NCBI RefSeq assembly: GCF_914271435.1
Contig: NZ_CAJZAI010000002.1
Span: 434,001 to 498,000, forward strand
Reading direction: 5' to 3'
DNA: 64,000 nt
Source of the DNA: Cupriavidus laharis
GTDB lineage: Bacteria > Pseudomonadota > Gammaproteobacteria > Burkholderiales > Burkholderiaceae
The translations under genes and the position numbers were made by a program. The notes under the pieces were generated by a model. The model searched no databases. It saw nothing but the letters and a program-made list of their open reading frames with translations, and was not told where the DNA came from. The first letter of the stretch is position 1; every line of letters begins with the position of its first letter. This document shows positions 18,551 through 27,259 of the stretch, in pieces.

Positions 18551-19552
18551 TCAGCGCAGGTACCCTGCCTCGCGGAACCAGTCCAGCGCATCGCGCAGGC
18601 CTTCTATATAGGGGCGCGGCTGGTAGCCCAGTTCACGCCGGGCCTTGTCGGAGCGGAAGAACATCCGGTACTTCGACATATTGAGCCCGTCCACGGTAAT
18701 GAACGGTTCCTTGCGCGTCAGGCGCGCCACGGCCTCGGCCGCATGGGCCAGCGGATACAGTGGCCAGCGCGGCAGTTGCACCGTCGGCGGCCGCCGGCCG
18801 CACAAGCCAGCGATATCACGCAACATCTGCTGCAGCATCACGTCGTCGCCGCCCAGGATGTAGCGTTCGCCGGTCCGGCCGCGCTCCAGCGCCTGGAAAT
18901 GGCCCGCGGCAACGTCGTCCACGTGGACCAGGTTGAGGCCGGTCTCGACAAAGGCGGGAATCTTGCCGGTGGCGGCTTCGACAATGATGCGGCCGGTGGG
19001 CGTGGGCCGTACGTCGCGCGGGCCGATCGGCGTGGATGGGTTGACGATCACCGCCGGCAGCCCGCGTTCGGCCACCATGCGCTCGACCACGCGCTCCGCC
19101 AGCACCTTGCTGCGCTTGTAGGCGCCGATAGCCTCGTGCGGAGCCAGCGCCGACGTCTCGTCGACGGGCGCCGTAGCCCCCGCCACGCGCAGCGTGGCCA
19201 CGCTGCTGGTATAGACCACGCGCTCCACGCCGGCCTGCTGCGCCGCCTCCATCACGGCTATCGTGCCGTCGACGTTGGTGCGGACGATTTCCTCGGGGTC
19301 AGGCGCCCACAGCCGATAATCGGCCGCCACATGGAACAGGTAGCGCACACCCTGCATGGCCGCGGCCACCGCCACAGGGTCGCGCATATCCCCCTGCACG
19401 ACCTGCACCGGCAGGTCCGCCAGGTTGGCGCGCGGGCTAGATGCGCGCACCAGCGCGCGCGCGCGCCAACCGCGCGCCAGTGCCTGCCGCAGCACGGCGG
19501 ATCCGAGAAAACCCGATGCACCCGTCACCAGCACGTAATCGTTTACCGTCAT
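18551..19552 (-). CDS. hpnA: hopanoid-associated sugar epimerase HpnA
   Basis: A 333-residue extended short-chain dehydrogenase. The Rossmann NAD(P)-binding motif TGASGFLGSAV is at residues 10-20, followed by HVAADYRLWAPDP, the strand YTSSVATL, and the catalytic YKRSK pair in IGAYKRSKV, with NPSTPIGPRD typical of the HpnA subgroup. It is predicted to reduce or epimerise a nucleotide sugar or hopanoid-linked sugar. It stands opposite in strand to the rest of the cluster, convergent with hpnB and divergent from ispH with a 159-bp promoter region between them. Confidence 0.92.
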   Translation of the reverse strand: MTVNDYVLVTGASGFLGSAVLRQALARGWRARALVRASSPRANLADLPVQVVQGDMRDPVAVAAAMQGVRYLFHVAADYRLWAPDPEEIVRTNVDGTIAVMEAAQQAGVERVVYTSSVATLRVAGATAPVDETSALAPHEAIGAYKRSKVLAERVVERMVAERGLPAVIVNPSTPIGPRDVRPTPTGRIIVEAATGKIPAFVETGLNLVHVDDVAAGHFQALERGRTGERYILGGDDVMLQQMLRDIAGLCGRRPPTVQLPRWPLYPLAHAAEAVARLTRKEPFITVDGLNMSKYRMFFRSDKARRELGYQPRPYIEGLRDALDWFREAGYLR

Positions 19553-19601
19553 AAACCCGTTTCACGATGAGATGGGAACGCCGCGTTCTGGAAATGGCTG
19601 C

Positions 19602-19631
19602 CAGACATTTCCGGCGCGACGGGTATATAGT
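19602..19631 (+). promoter_or_regulatory. candidate promoter for ispH-hpnH run
   Basis: CAGACA (19602-19607), an 18-base spacer and TATAGT (19626-19631) match four and five of six consensus positions. The site lies 80 bases before the ispH start in the hpnA-ispH divergent region, where a TATATA stretch stands out against the GC-rich background. Assignment is by eye. Confidence 0.4.
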
Positions 19632-19711
19632 AACCACCATGTGTCGGAAATGTGATTTCTGTACACCTTCCCAACCACTGAAACCCGTTGAAGGGTCGGG
19701 GGACCTACCGT

Positions 19712-20683
19712 ATGCAGGTGATTCTTGCTCAACCCCGAGGTTTCTGTGCCGGCGTAGTGCGCGCGATCGAGATCGTCGACCGCGCGCTCGTCAAGCACGG
19801 GGCTCCGGTGTTCGTGCGGCACGAAATCGTGCACAACAAGCATGTCGTGGAGGGGTTGAAGAACAAGGGCGCGCGCTTTGTCGAAGAACTCGATGAGGTC
19901 CCCGCGGGCGCCGTTACCATCTTCAGCGCGCACGGCGTTTCACGCGCGGTCGTGGCGGATGCCGGCCAGCGGCAGCTGCACGCCATCGACGCAACCTGCC
20001 CGCTGGTGATCAAGGTGCATAACCAGGGCCGGCAGTATGCCGCCAGCGGGCGCACCGTGATCCTGATCGGCCATGCCGGCCACCCCGAGGTGGAGGGCAC
20101 CATGGGCCAGATCCCCGGCAAGGTGATCCTGGTCCAGAACGAGGCCGAGGTGGAGAAGCTGGACCTGCCCGCCGACACCCCGGTGGCCTATGTCACGCAG
20201 ACTACGCTCAGCGTGGACGACACCCGCAATATCATTGCCGCGCTGGCCCGCCGTTTCAGCAATATGGTCGGCCCCGATACGCGCGACATCTGTTATGCCA
20301 CGCAGAACCGGCAGAGCGCCGTGCGCGACCTGTGCAAACTCGCCGATGTCATCCTGGTCATCGGCGCCACCAACAGTTCCAATTCCAACCGGCTGCGCGA
20401 GATCGGCACTGAAAGCGGCGTGCCGAGTTACCTGATCGCCGACGGCAGCGAACTCGACCCGGCCTGGGTCGCGGGCGCTAATATTGTCGGCATTACCGCC
20501 GGCGCCTCCGCGCCCGAAGAAATGGTCGAGGACGTGATTGCCGCGCTGCGCCGCCTGGGCCCGGTGGACGTCTCGACCATGGAAGGCCGCGAGGAGCATG
20601 CCGAGTTCCGGCTGCCCGCCGAGCTGGCCGACGTCCGGCCCGCGGCCGCCGCACCCGAGCCTGTCGAAAAGGTCGCCGGCTGA
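19712..20683 (+). CDS. ispH: 4-hydroxy-3-methylbut-2-enyl diphosphate reductase
   Basis: IspH (LytB), the last enzyme of the methylerythritol phosphate pathway, which makes isopentenyl and dimethylallyl diphosphate with a 4Fe-4S cluster. The 323-residue product keeps the three cluster cysteines, C12 in PRGFCAGV, C96 in DATCPLV and C194 in [10 protein letters not shown], and the substrate loop [10 protein letters not shown]. The start is ATG 19712 behind GGGGGA. Its position 23 bases before hpnH indicates a copy dedicated to, or co-expressed with, hopanoid synthesis; betaproteobacteria commonly also have a housekeeping ispH next to fkpB. The C-terminal tail beyond residue 300 is Ala/Pro-rich. 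Confidence 0.95.
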   Translation: MQVILAQPRGFCAGVVRAIEIVDRALVKHGAPVFVRHEIVHNKHVVEGLKNKGARFVEELDEVPAGAVTIFSAHGVSRAVVADAGQRQLHAIDATCPLVIKVHNQGRQYAASGRTVILIGHAGHPEVEGTMGQIPGKVILVQNEAEVEKLDLPADTPVAYVTQTTLSVDDTRNIIAALARRFSNMVGPDTRDICYATQNRQSAVRDLCKLADVILVIGATNSSNSNRLREIGTESGVPSYLIADGSELDPAWVAGANIVGITAGASAPEEMVEDVIAALRRLGPVDVSTMEGREEHAEFRLPAELADVRPAAAAPEPVEKVAG

Positions 20684-20706
20684 ACCAATAAAAAAAGGAA
20701 GTCCCC

Positions 20707-21867
20707 TTGCCTATTCCGTTCCTGCAGGTCGCCCGCGTGGGCGCCTACATCGTCGGCAAGCATCTGGCGCGCCAGAAGCGCTATCCGCTCGCGCTCATGC
20801 TGGAGCCGCTGTTCCGCTGCAACCTTGCCTGCAATGGCTGCGGCAAGATCGACTACCCGGACCCGATCCTGAACCAGCGCCTGTCCGTCGAGGAATGCCT
20901 CGGCGCGGTCGACGAATGCGGCGCGCCCGTGGTGTCGATCGCCGGTGGCGAGCCGCTGCTGCACAAGGACATGCCCGAGATCGTGCGTGGCATCATCGCG
21001 CGGCGCAAGTTCGTCTACCTGTGCACCAATGCATTGCTGATGGAGAAGAAGCTGGACCAGTACCAGCCCAGCCCCTACTTCGTCTGGTCCGTGCACCTGG
21101 ATGGCGACCGTGAGATGCACGACCACTCGGTCAGCCAGGAAGGCGTGTATGACCGCGCGGTCGAAGCCATTCGTGCCGCCAAGGCGCGCGGCTTCCGCGT
21201 CAACATCAACTGCACGCTGTTCAACGATGCAAAGCCCGAGCGCGTGGCCGCGTTCTTCGACACGGTCAAGGCGATGGGCGTGGACGGCATTACCGTCTCG
21301 CCGGGCTACGCCTACGAGCGCGCGCCGGACCAGCAGCACTTCCTGAACCGCGGCAAGACCAAGCAGCTGTTCCGTGACATCCTGAGCCGCGGCCGCGGCA
21401 AAAAGTGGTCGTTCAGCCAGTCGACCATGTTCCTCGACTTCCTGGCCGGCAACCAGACCTACCACTGCACGCCCTGGGGCAACCCGGCGCGCACGGTGTT
21501 CGGCTGGCAACGGCCTTGCTACCTTGTCGGCGAAGGCTATGTGCAGACCTTCAGGGAACTGATGGAAGAAACCGACTGGGACGCCTACGGCACCGGCAAC
21601 TACGAGAAGTGCGCCGACTGCATGGTCCATAGCGGCTATGAGGCCACCGCGGTCGCCGACACATTTGCGCATCCGCTCAAGGCGTTGGGCGTGAGCCTGC
21701 GCGGCGTGAAGACCGACGGCGCGATGGCCCCGGACATCTCGCTCGACAACCAGCGCCCCGCCGACTACGTGTTCTCGCGCCACGTCGAGATCAAGCTGGC
21801 CGAGATCGGCCGGGCCCAGCCGCGCAAGGAGCGGCCGGCCAGGGCGGAGACCACGGCGGCCCACTGA
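20707..21867 (+). CDS. hpnH: adenosylhopane synthase, radical SAM HpnH
   Basis: A 386-residue radical S-adenosylmethionine enzyme that joins a 5'-deoxyadenosyl group to diploptene (hopene), giving adenosylhopane, the first step of hopanoid side-chain growth. The cluster motif is FRCNLACNGCGK (C38, C42, C45). Also visible are SIAGGEPLLH for S-adenosylmethionine binding and a C-terminal cysteine set (YHCTPWG, PCYLVG, KCADCM) that may hold a second site. The start is TTG 20707 with an AAGGAA ribosome site 8 bases before. It follows ispH and precedes hpnI by 5 bases. HpnG, the next enzyme, is not in this window. Confidence 0.96.
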   Translation: MPIPFLQVARVGAYIVGKHLARQKRYPLALMLEPLFRCNLACNGCGKIDYPDPILNQRLSVEECLGAVDECGAPVVSIAGGEPLLHKDMPEIVRGIIARRKFVYLCTNALLMEKKLDQYQPSPYFVWSVHLDGDREMHDHSVSQEGVYDRAVEAIRAAKARGFRVNINCTLFNDAKPERVAAFFDTVKAMGVDGITVSPGYAYERAPDQQHFLNRGKTKQLFRDILSRGRGKKWSFSQSTMFLDFLAGNQTYHCTPWGNPARTVFGWQRPCYLVGEGYVQTFRELMEETDWDAYGTGNYEKCADCMVHSGYEATAVADTFAHPLKALGVSLRGVKTDGAMAPDISLDNQRPADYVFSRHVEIKLAEIGRAQPRKERPARAETTAAH

Positions 21868-21872
21868 GCGCC

Positions 21873-22979
21873 ATGTCCGCGGAAGCTGCGGCCATGGCCG
21901 CGACCCTGCTTGGCAGCGCGCTGACCTGCGTGTCGGCGGGCTATGCCGTGGCCGCCGCAGTGCTGACGCGGCGCGCCGGCGTGCGCGCGGCGGCACCCAC
22001 TGCAGGCGGCGACATTCGCGCCAGCGTGCTCAAGCCGCTGTGCGGGGCCGAGCCGCGCCTGTACGACAACCTGGCCACGCTGTGCCGGCAATCCGTCACC
22101 GGCCACCAGCTCGTATGCGGCGTGCGCGATCCGGACGATCCCGCCATCGCCGTCGTGCGGCGCCTGCAGCAGGACTTTCCCGGCACGGACATCACGCTGG
22201 TCATCGACCCGCGCGTCCATGGCAACAACCTGAAGGTCAGCAACCTGATCAACCTGGCCGCGCAGGCGCGCCATGACCTGCTGATCGTGGCGGACAGCGA
22301 CATCGCCGTGCCGCCCGACTACCTGGCCCGCGTCACCGCGCCGCTGGCAGACCCCGGCGTCGGCATCGTCACCTGCCTGTATCGGGGGCGCCCTGTCGAT
22401 GCCTTCTGGGCGAAACTCGGCGCACAGTTCATCGACGACTGGTTCGCGCCGTCGGTGCGCATCGCGCACGCAGGCGGTTCGCGCCGCTTTGCCTTCGGCG
22501 CCACCATTGCGCTGCGCCGCGACACCCTGACACAGATCGGCGGCTTCGCATCGCTGTCCGACCGGCTCGCCGACGACTTCTGGCTCGGCGAACTGACCCG
22601 GCAGGCTGGGCTGCGCACAGTGCTGTCCGATGTGGTGGTCACTACCGACGTGACCGAGACGCGGCTGGCCGAGCTTTGGACGCATGAGCTGCGCTGGCTG
22701 CGCACCATCCGCTCGCTGAACCCGGCGGGCTTTGCTTTTACCTTCATTACCTTCACCTGGCCGATGCTGGCGCTGGGCGTGGCGTTGTCGCCTGCTGAAT
22801 GGACGGTGGCCGTGGCGATAGCCGGCGCGCTCGCACGCTGCGCGCTGGCGGGGACGCCAGCCGCAACGTTACGCGCACCAATGCGGGACATGCTTTTGCT
22901 TGTCGGCTGGACTGCGGCGCTCGGTGGCCAGCGGGTCCGATGGCGGCAACAAGTCCTGTCCGTGCAGGACCCGGCATAA
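21873..22979 (+). CDS. hpnI: hopanoid glycosyltransferase HpnI
   Basis: A 368-residue membrane-bound glycosyltransferase related to ceramide glucosyltransferases. It has an N-terminal helix, the RASVLKPLCGAEP start of the GT-A fold, the DxD-like ADSDIAVPPDY, the catalytic-region DDFWLGEL, and the HELRWLRTIR motif corresponding to QxxRW, followed by C-terminal helices. In Burkholderia, HpnI transfers N-acetylglucosamine to bacteriohopanetetrol, the first of the HpnI-HpnK-HpnJ steps that make the cyclitol ether head group. It begins 5 bases after hpnH. A large palindrome lies in the 149-base gap to hpnJ. Confidence 0.93.
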   Translation: MSAEAAAMAATLLGSALTCVSAGYAVAAAVLTRRAGVRAAAPTAGGDIRASVLKPLCGAEPRLYDNLATLCRQSVTGHQLVCGVRDPDDPAIAVVRRLQQDFPGTDITLVIDPRVHGNNLKVSNLINLAAQARHDLLIVADSDIAVPPDYLARVTAPLADPGVGIVTCLYRGRPVDAFWAKLGAQFIDDWFAPSVRIAHAGGSRRFAFGATIALRRDTLTQIGGFASLSDRLADDFWLGELTRQAGLRTVLSDVVVTTDVTETRLAELWTHELRWLRTIRSLNPAGFAFTFITFTWPMLALGVALSPAEWTVAVAIAGALARCALAGTPAATLRAPMRDMLLLVGWTAALGGQRVRWRQQVLSVQDPA

Positions 22980-23028
22980 CACAGTGACACATTGTGACAA
23001 AGACAAGACAAGGCTGCGGCGCTCTCCC

Positions 23029-23076
23029 GTATGTAGCTTTTTTTGGCTACGGTCGTAGCCCAAAAAAGCTACATAC
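23029..23076. repeat. 48-bp near-perfect palindrome between hpnI and hpnJ
   Basis: Two 22-base arms (23029-23050 and 23055-23076) flank the four-base loop GGTC. The left arm begins GTATGTAGCTTTTTTT and the right arm ends AAAAAAGCTACATAC; they pair with a single T:G-type exception. It is AT-rich in a GC-rich region. With seven T in one arm it could act as a terminator or attenuator on either strand, form a processing hairpin, or be an operator. It separates the hpnH-hpnI and hpnJ-hpnL parts of the run. Confidence 0.8.
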
Positions 23077-23128
23077 ACTCCATGCCAACAAGCCGCAGCT
23101 GATCTGACCTGACAACATCGAGGCCGCT

Positions 23129-24553
23129 ATGAAAAAAACCCTGTTCCTCCAGGCCCCCTCCTTCGACGGCTTTGACGGCGGCGCCGGCTCGCGCTACCAG
23201 GCCAAGCGCGAGATCAAGTCGTTCTGGTACCCGACCTGGCTGGCCCAGCCCGCCGCGCTGGTGCCCGGCAGCCGCGTGCTCGACGCGCCCGCCGACGAAC
23301 TGACGCCGCAGCAGACGCTGGATATCGCCATCGACTACGACCTGGTCATCATCCACACCAGCACGCCGTCGTTCCCGACCGACGCCAAGTTCGCCGAAGA
23401 ACTCAAGAAGCGCAAACCCGGCATGATGATCGGCATGGTCGGCGCCAAGCCGGCGGTCGACCCGGGCGGCACGCTCGGCGCCAGCGACGCGATCGACTTC
23501 GTCTGTCGCGAGGAATTCGACTACACCTGCCAGGACGTCGCCGCCGGCAAGCCGCTCAAGGACATCCTGGGGCTGTCGTACCGGCTGCCCGATGGCTCGC
23601 TCGAGCACAACGGCCAGCGCCCGATGATCGAGAACATGGACGAGCTGCCCTTCGTGGCACCCGTCTACCAGCGCGACCTGAAGATCGAGAACTACTTCAT
23701 CGGCTACCTGAAGCACCCGTACGTGTCGATCTACACCGGGCGCGGCTGCCGTTCGCGCTGCACGTTCTGCCTGTGGCCGCAGACGGTCGGCGGGCACCGC
23801 TACCGCACGCGCTCGGCCGAGAGCGTGATTGCCGAGGTGAAATGGATCAAGGAGAACATGCCCGAAGTGAAGGAGATCATGTTCGACGACGACACCTTCA
23901 CCGACTTCAAGCCGCGCGTGGAGGAAATCGCGCGCGGGCTCGGCAAGCTTGGCGTGACGTGGTCGTGCAATGCCAAGGCCAACGTGCCGTACAGCACGCT
24001 CAAGATCATGAAGGAGAACGGCCTGCGCCTGCTGCTGGTCGGCTATGAGTCGGGCGACGACCAGATCCTGCTGAACATCAAGAAGGGCCTGCGCACCGAC
24101 ATCGCGCGCCGCTTCACGGAAGATTGCCGCAAGCTGGGCATCCAGATCCACGGCACCTTCATCCTGGGCCTGCCCGGCGAGACGCAGGAGACGATCGAGA
24201 AGACCATCGCCTACGCCAAGGAAATCAACCCGCACACCATCCAGGTGTCGCTGGCGGCGCCCTACCCCGGCACCACGCTGTACCAGCAGGCGGTGGATAA
24301 CGGCTGGCTTGAGGAGAACAAGGTCATCAACCTCGTCAACGACAAGGGCGTGCAGCTCGCGGCGATCAGTTACCCGCACCTGTCGAAGGAGGAGATCTAC
24401 CACGGCGTGGAGCGCTTCTATAAGCAGTTCTACTTCCGCCCTGGCAAGATCTGGGAGATCGTGCGCGAGATGCTGGGCAGCTGGGACATGATGAAGCGGC
24501 GCCTGCGCGAAGGCGTGGAGTTCTTCCGCTTCCTGCGTTCGCACGAGGCCTGA
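23129..24553 (+). CDS. hpnJ: hopanoid radical SAM enzyme HpnJ
   Basis: A 474-residue cobalamin-binding-type radical SAM protein. The N-terminal region resembles a B12-binding Rossmann domain (DLVIIHTSTPSFPTDAKFAEEL), and the radical SAM cluster motif is RGCRSRCTFCLWPQ with C207, C211 and C214. HpnJ is established as the enzyme that contracts the glucosamine ring on bacteriohopanetetrol to the cyclitol ether. It follows the 48-bp palindrome and has a plausible GAGG-type site before ATG 23129. The stop at 24551-24553 falls where hpnK must begin. Confidence 0.95.
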   Translation: MKKTLFLQAPSFDGFDGGAGSRYQAKREIKSFWYPTWLAQPAALVPGSRVLDAPADELTPQQTLDIAIDYDLVIIHTSTPSFPTDAKFAEELKKRKPGMMIGMVGAKPAVDPGGTLGASDAIDFVCREEFDYTCQDVAAGKPLKDILGLSYRLPDGSLEHNGQRPMIENMDELPFVAPVYQRDLKIENYFIGYLKHPYVSIYTGRGCRSRCTFCLWPQTVGGHRYRTRSAESVIAEVKWIKENMPEVKEIMFDDDTFTDFKPRVEEIARGLGKLGVTWSCNAKANVPYSTLKIMKENGLRLLLVGYESGDDQILLNIKKGLRTDIARRFTEDCRKLGIQIHGTFILGLPGETQETIEKTIAYAKEINPHTIQVSLAAPYPGTTLYQQAVDNGWLEENKVINLVNDKGVQLAAISYPHLSKEEIYHGVERFYKQFYFRPGKIWEIVREMLGSWDMMKRRLREGVEFFRFLRSHEA

Positions 24554-24555
24554 TC

Positions 24556-25407
24556 CTGCTGTCGCCTAGCACCGCCACCGCCGCGCGTCCCGCGCGCGGC
24601 CTGATCATCACCGCCGACGACTTCGGCCTGCATACCGCCGTCAACGAAGCGGTGGAACTCGCGCATCGCGACGGCGTGCTCAACGCGGCCAGCCTGATGG
24701 TGTCCGCGCCCGAAGCGGCCGATGCGGTGGCGCGCGCGCGCCGCCTGCCATCGCTGCGCGTCGGCCTGCACGTGGTGCTGGCCGACGGCCCCGCCATGCT
24801 GCCGCGCGCGGCCATTCCCGACCTCGTCGATGCGCAAGGCCGCTTCGGTTCGGCCATGGCGCGCGACGGGTGCCGCTTCTTCTTCCTGCCGCATGTGCGC
24901 CGGCAACTGGCCGCGGAGATCCGCGCGCAGTTCGAGGCGTTCGCGGCCACTGGCCTTTCGCTCGATCACGTCAACACGCACAAGCATTTTCATCTGCACC
25001 CGACCGTGCTGTCGCTGATCCTGTCGATCGGCCGTGAATTCGGCCTGCGTGCCGTGCGGCTGCCGCTGGAATCCGACGCACCGCTGCTGCTGCGCCCGTG
25101 GCTGGCGCTGCTGCGCCGGCGGCTGCGGGGCGCCGGCATCGCGCACAACGACTATGTCGTCGGCATCGCGCGCAGCGGCGCCATGGATGAAGCCGTACTG
25201 CTGGCCGCGCTCGCGAAGCTGCCCGACGGCATCGGCGAAATCTACCTGCATCCGGCTGTCACATCGGGTGCTGTCATCGCGCCGACCATGGCCGCCTACC
25301 GCCACGCCGACGAGCTGGCCGCGCTGCTGTCGCCGCGCGTGCGCGCGGCCCTCGATGCGGCCGGGGTGCGGCGCGGCGGCTTTGCCGACGTGCTGGCCAC
25401 GGCCTGA
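24556..25407 (+). CDS. hpnK: hopanoid deacetylase HpnK (start codon non-canonical)
   Basis: HpnK belongs to the YdjC family of metal-dependent sugar deacetylases and removes the acetyl group from the hopanoid-linked N-acetylglucosamine before HpnJ acts. The metal-binding LIITADDFGLH begins at 24601, and VNTHKHFHLHP and IGEIYLHPAV follow as expected. From the in-frame TAA at 24421 to GTG 24652 there is no ATG, GTG or TTG, and 24652 would cut off the essential TADDFG motif. The best starts are CTG codons at 24550, 24556 or 24559. I give 24556, with CGAGG 8 bases before it. It is about 283 residues. The family is certain, the start is not. Confidence 0.88.
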   Translation: MLSPSTATAARPARGLIITADDFGLHTAVNEAVELAHRDGVLNAASLMVSAPEAADAVARARRLPSLRVGLHVVLADGPAMLPRAAIPDLVDAQGRFGSAMARDGCRFFFLPHVRRQLAAEIRAQFEAFAATGLSLDHVNTHKHFHLHPTVLSLILSIGREFGLRAVRLPLESDAPLLLRPWLALLRRRLRGAGIAHNDYVVGIARSGAMDEAVLLAALAKLPDGIGEIYLHPAVTSGAVIAPTMAAYRHADELAALLSPRVRAALDAAGVRRGGFADVLATA

Positions 25408-25417
25408 TTCCTCTCAC

Positions 25418-26419
25418 ATGAAACGCATTGCCTACCTGACCGGCCTGCTGGGCCTGCTCGCACTCACCGCTCTCGTGATCCACGAGGGCATCGGCGATAT
25501 CGCCACCGTGATGGCGCAGGGCGGCTGGCTCCTGTTGTTGCTGGTGCCGCTGCACGCGCTGCCGTTGCTGCTCGACGCGCAGGGCTGGCGCGTGCTGCTG
25601 ACATCGGCCGACCCCGAAGAAAAAGCGGGCCTCGGCTTCCTGTGGTGGGTGGCTACCGTGCGCGAGGCCGTGAACCGCCTGCTGCCGACCATGAGCGTGG
25701 GCGGCGAACTGGTCGGCGTGCGGCTGAGCCGGCTGCGCATCCGCGACACCACGGCCGTCACGGCCACCATCGTCGTCGAAGTCATGGTCACGCTGTTCGC
25801 CCAGTACCTGTTCTCGGCGCTCGGCGTGCTGATGCTGATCGCCGCGCTGCAGGACAGCGGCCAGGCCTGGATCATCCTGGCCGGGCTGGCGCTGTCGCTG
25901 CCGGTACCGGTCGCATTCGCGCTGTCGCTGCGCCACACGGCACTGTTCGAGAAACTGGAAGGCGCGGCGCGCAAGCTGTTCGGCGAGGACCACCGCATTG
26001 TTGCCATGATCGACGGCGCGCGCCTCGATGCCCAGATCCGCGCGCTCAACCGGCGCCGGGGTGAACTGGTGGCGGCGCTAGGCTGGCAGTTCGCGGGGCT
26101 GGTCAGCGGGACGCTCGAGATCTGGTTCGCACTGATGCTGCTGGGCCACCCGGTGCCGTTCTGGCAGGCGATGGCGATCGAGGCGCTCACGCAAGCCGTG
26201 CGCCACGTGGCGTTCTTCGTGCCGGCCGGGCTCGGCGTGCAGGAGGCCGTGGTGATGCTGCTGGGCCAGGCGCTGGGCATGGACGCCCATGTGTCGCTGG
26301 CCCTGGCGCTGGTCAAGCGCGCACGGGAGATCCTGTTCGGCGTGCCGGCGCTGCTGTCGTGGCAATGGGTGGAACTGCGCCGCTGGCGGCGCGGGGCGGC
26401 CAGCGGCGCCACGCAGTGA
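25418..26419 (+). CDS. hpnL: hopanoid-associated membrane protein HpnL
   Basis: A 333-residue integral membrane protein of the lysylphosphatidylglycerol synthase transmembrane-region (UPF0104-like) family, called HpnL in hopanoid clusters. It has about eight hydrophobic helices, starting KRIAYLTGLLGLLALTALVI, and the conserved MSVGGELVGVRLSRLR and FVPAGLGVQEAVVMLLG segments, the latter characteristic of the family. Its role is thought to be lipid or intermediate handling in the membrane, but no activity has been shown. It starts 10 bases after hpnK and converges on hpnM. Confidence 0.92.
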   Translation: MKRIAYLTGLLGLLALTALVIHEGIGDIATVMAQGGWLLLLLVPLHALPLLLDAQGWRVLLTSADPEEKAGLGFLWWVATVREAVNRLLPTMSVGGELVGVRLSRLRIRDTTAVTATIVVEVMVTLFAQYLFSALGVLMLIAALQDSGQAWIILAGLALSLPVPVAFALSLRHTALFEKLEGAARKLFGEDHRIVAMIDGARLDAQIRALNRRRGELVAALGWQFAGLVSGTLEIWFALMLLGHPVPFWQAMAIEALTQAVRHVAFFVPAGLGVQEAVVMLLGQALGMDAHVSLALALVKRAREILFGVPALLSWQWVELRRWRRGAASGATQ

Positions 26420-26435
26420 CCCTGAAGCCTCAGCG

Positions 26436-27092
26436 CTATCCCGCCTGCCGCGCGTTATGGTTGATGAGGTACTTCACCAGCCCGTCGACGCCGCCGCGCG
26501 CGACGATATCGGCGAACTGCTTGCGGTACACCTCGATCAGCCACGCGCCCATCATGTTGATGTCGTAGATCTTCCAGCCGCCGGGCGTGCGCTGCAGGCG
26601 GTAGTCGATCTGCATCTCGTCGCCGTTGTTGAGCACGCGCGACTCCACCACCACGTCGCCCGAGCCGCCGGCAGGCTGCGCCGGCTTGAAGCGGAACTTG
26701 ACGTTCTGCTCGCGTAGCTGCGACAAGGACACCGCATAGCTGCGCACCAGCAGCGTCGTGAACTGTTCGTTGAGCTGTTTCTGCTGTTCCGGCGTGGCGC
26801 TGCGCCATGCGCTGCCGACCGCCAGCCGCGTGGTGTGGCCGAAATCCGTGTAGGGCAGGAATTGCTTCTGGACCACGGCGGTAATCTTCGCCATGTCGCC
26901 GCTGCGGGTTTCGGGGTTGGACTGGATCGTCGTGATCACGCCTTCCACTGCCGCCTGCACCAGGCGGTCCGGCGCGGCCTTGAGGTCGCCGGGCTGCACC
27001 GTCTGTGCCTGCACCGGGGCCACAACGGCCACCACCGCAACCGGCGCAAGGGAAATCAAACCGTATCTGTTCATGCCGATGTGTACTGCCAT
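26436..27092 (-). CDS. hpnM: HpnM, MlaC/Ttg2D-like periplasmic lipid-binding protein
   Basis: A 218-residue secreted protein of the MlaC (toluene tolerance Ttg2D) family, here the hopanoid-linked HpnM. The N-terminal signal peptide ends near APVQAQ. The mature part has the family features FLPYTDFGHTTRLAVGSAWRSATPEQQKQL, FTTLLVRSYA and YDINMMGAWLIEVYRKQFADIV. MlaC proteins carry phospholipids across the periplasm, so this one may shuttle hopanoids or related lipids. I start at ATG 27092 (AGAAG just upstream); ATG 27074 is possible. It is on the opposite strand to hpnL and hpnN. Confidence 0.9.
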   Translation of the reverse strand: MAVHIGMNRYGLISLAPVAVVAVVAPVQAQTVQPGDLKAAPDRLVQAAVEGVITTIQSNPETRSGDMAKITAVVQKQFLPYTDFGHTTRLAVGSAWRSATPEQQKQLNEQFTTLLVRSYAVSLSQLREQNVKFRFKPAQPAGGSGDVVVESRVLNNGDEMQIDYRLQRTPGGWKIYDINMMGAWLIEVYRKQFADIVARGGVDGLVKYLINHNARQAG

Positions 27093-27259
27093 TCGCTTCT
27101 GATAAAGGTCGGGGAGCCCGCCCCGCCTGGCGCCCCGGGTTGCCGGGCCAGTATAGCGGAACAAAGTTGCCCGGCCGGCTGCGCCGCATGCGCCACGCCA
27201 CCGGGCCAAGCCGGCGCCAGCCGGTATACTCGCGGCTCGAGCCCTGTCCCGAGCACCCC

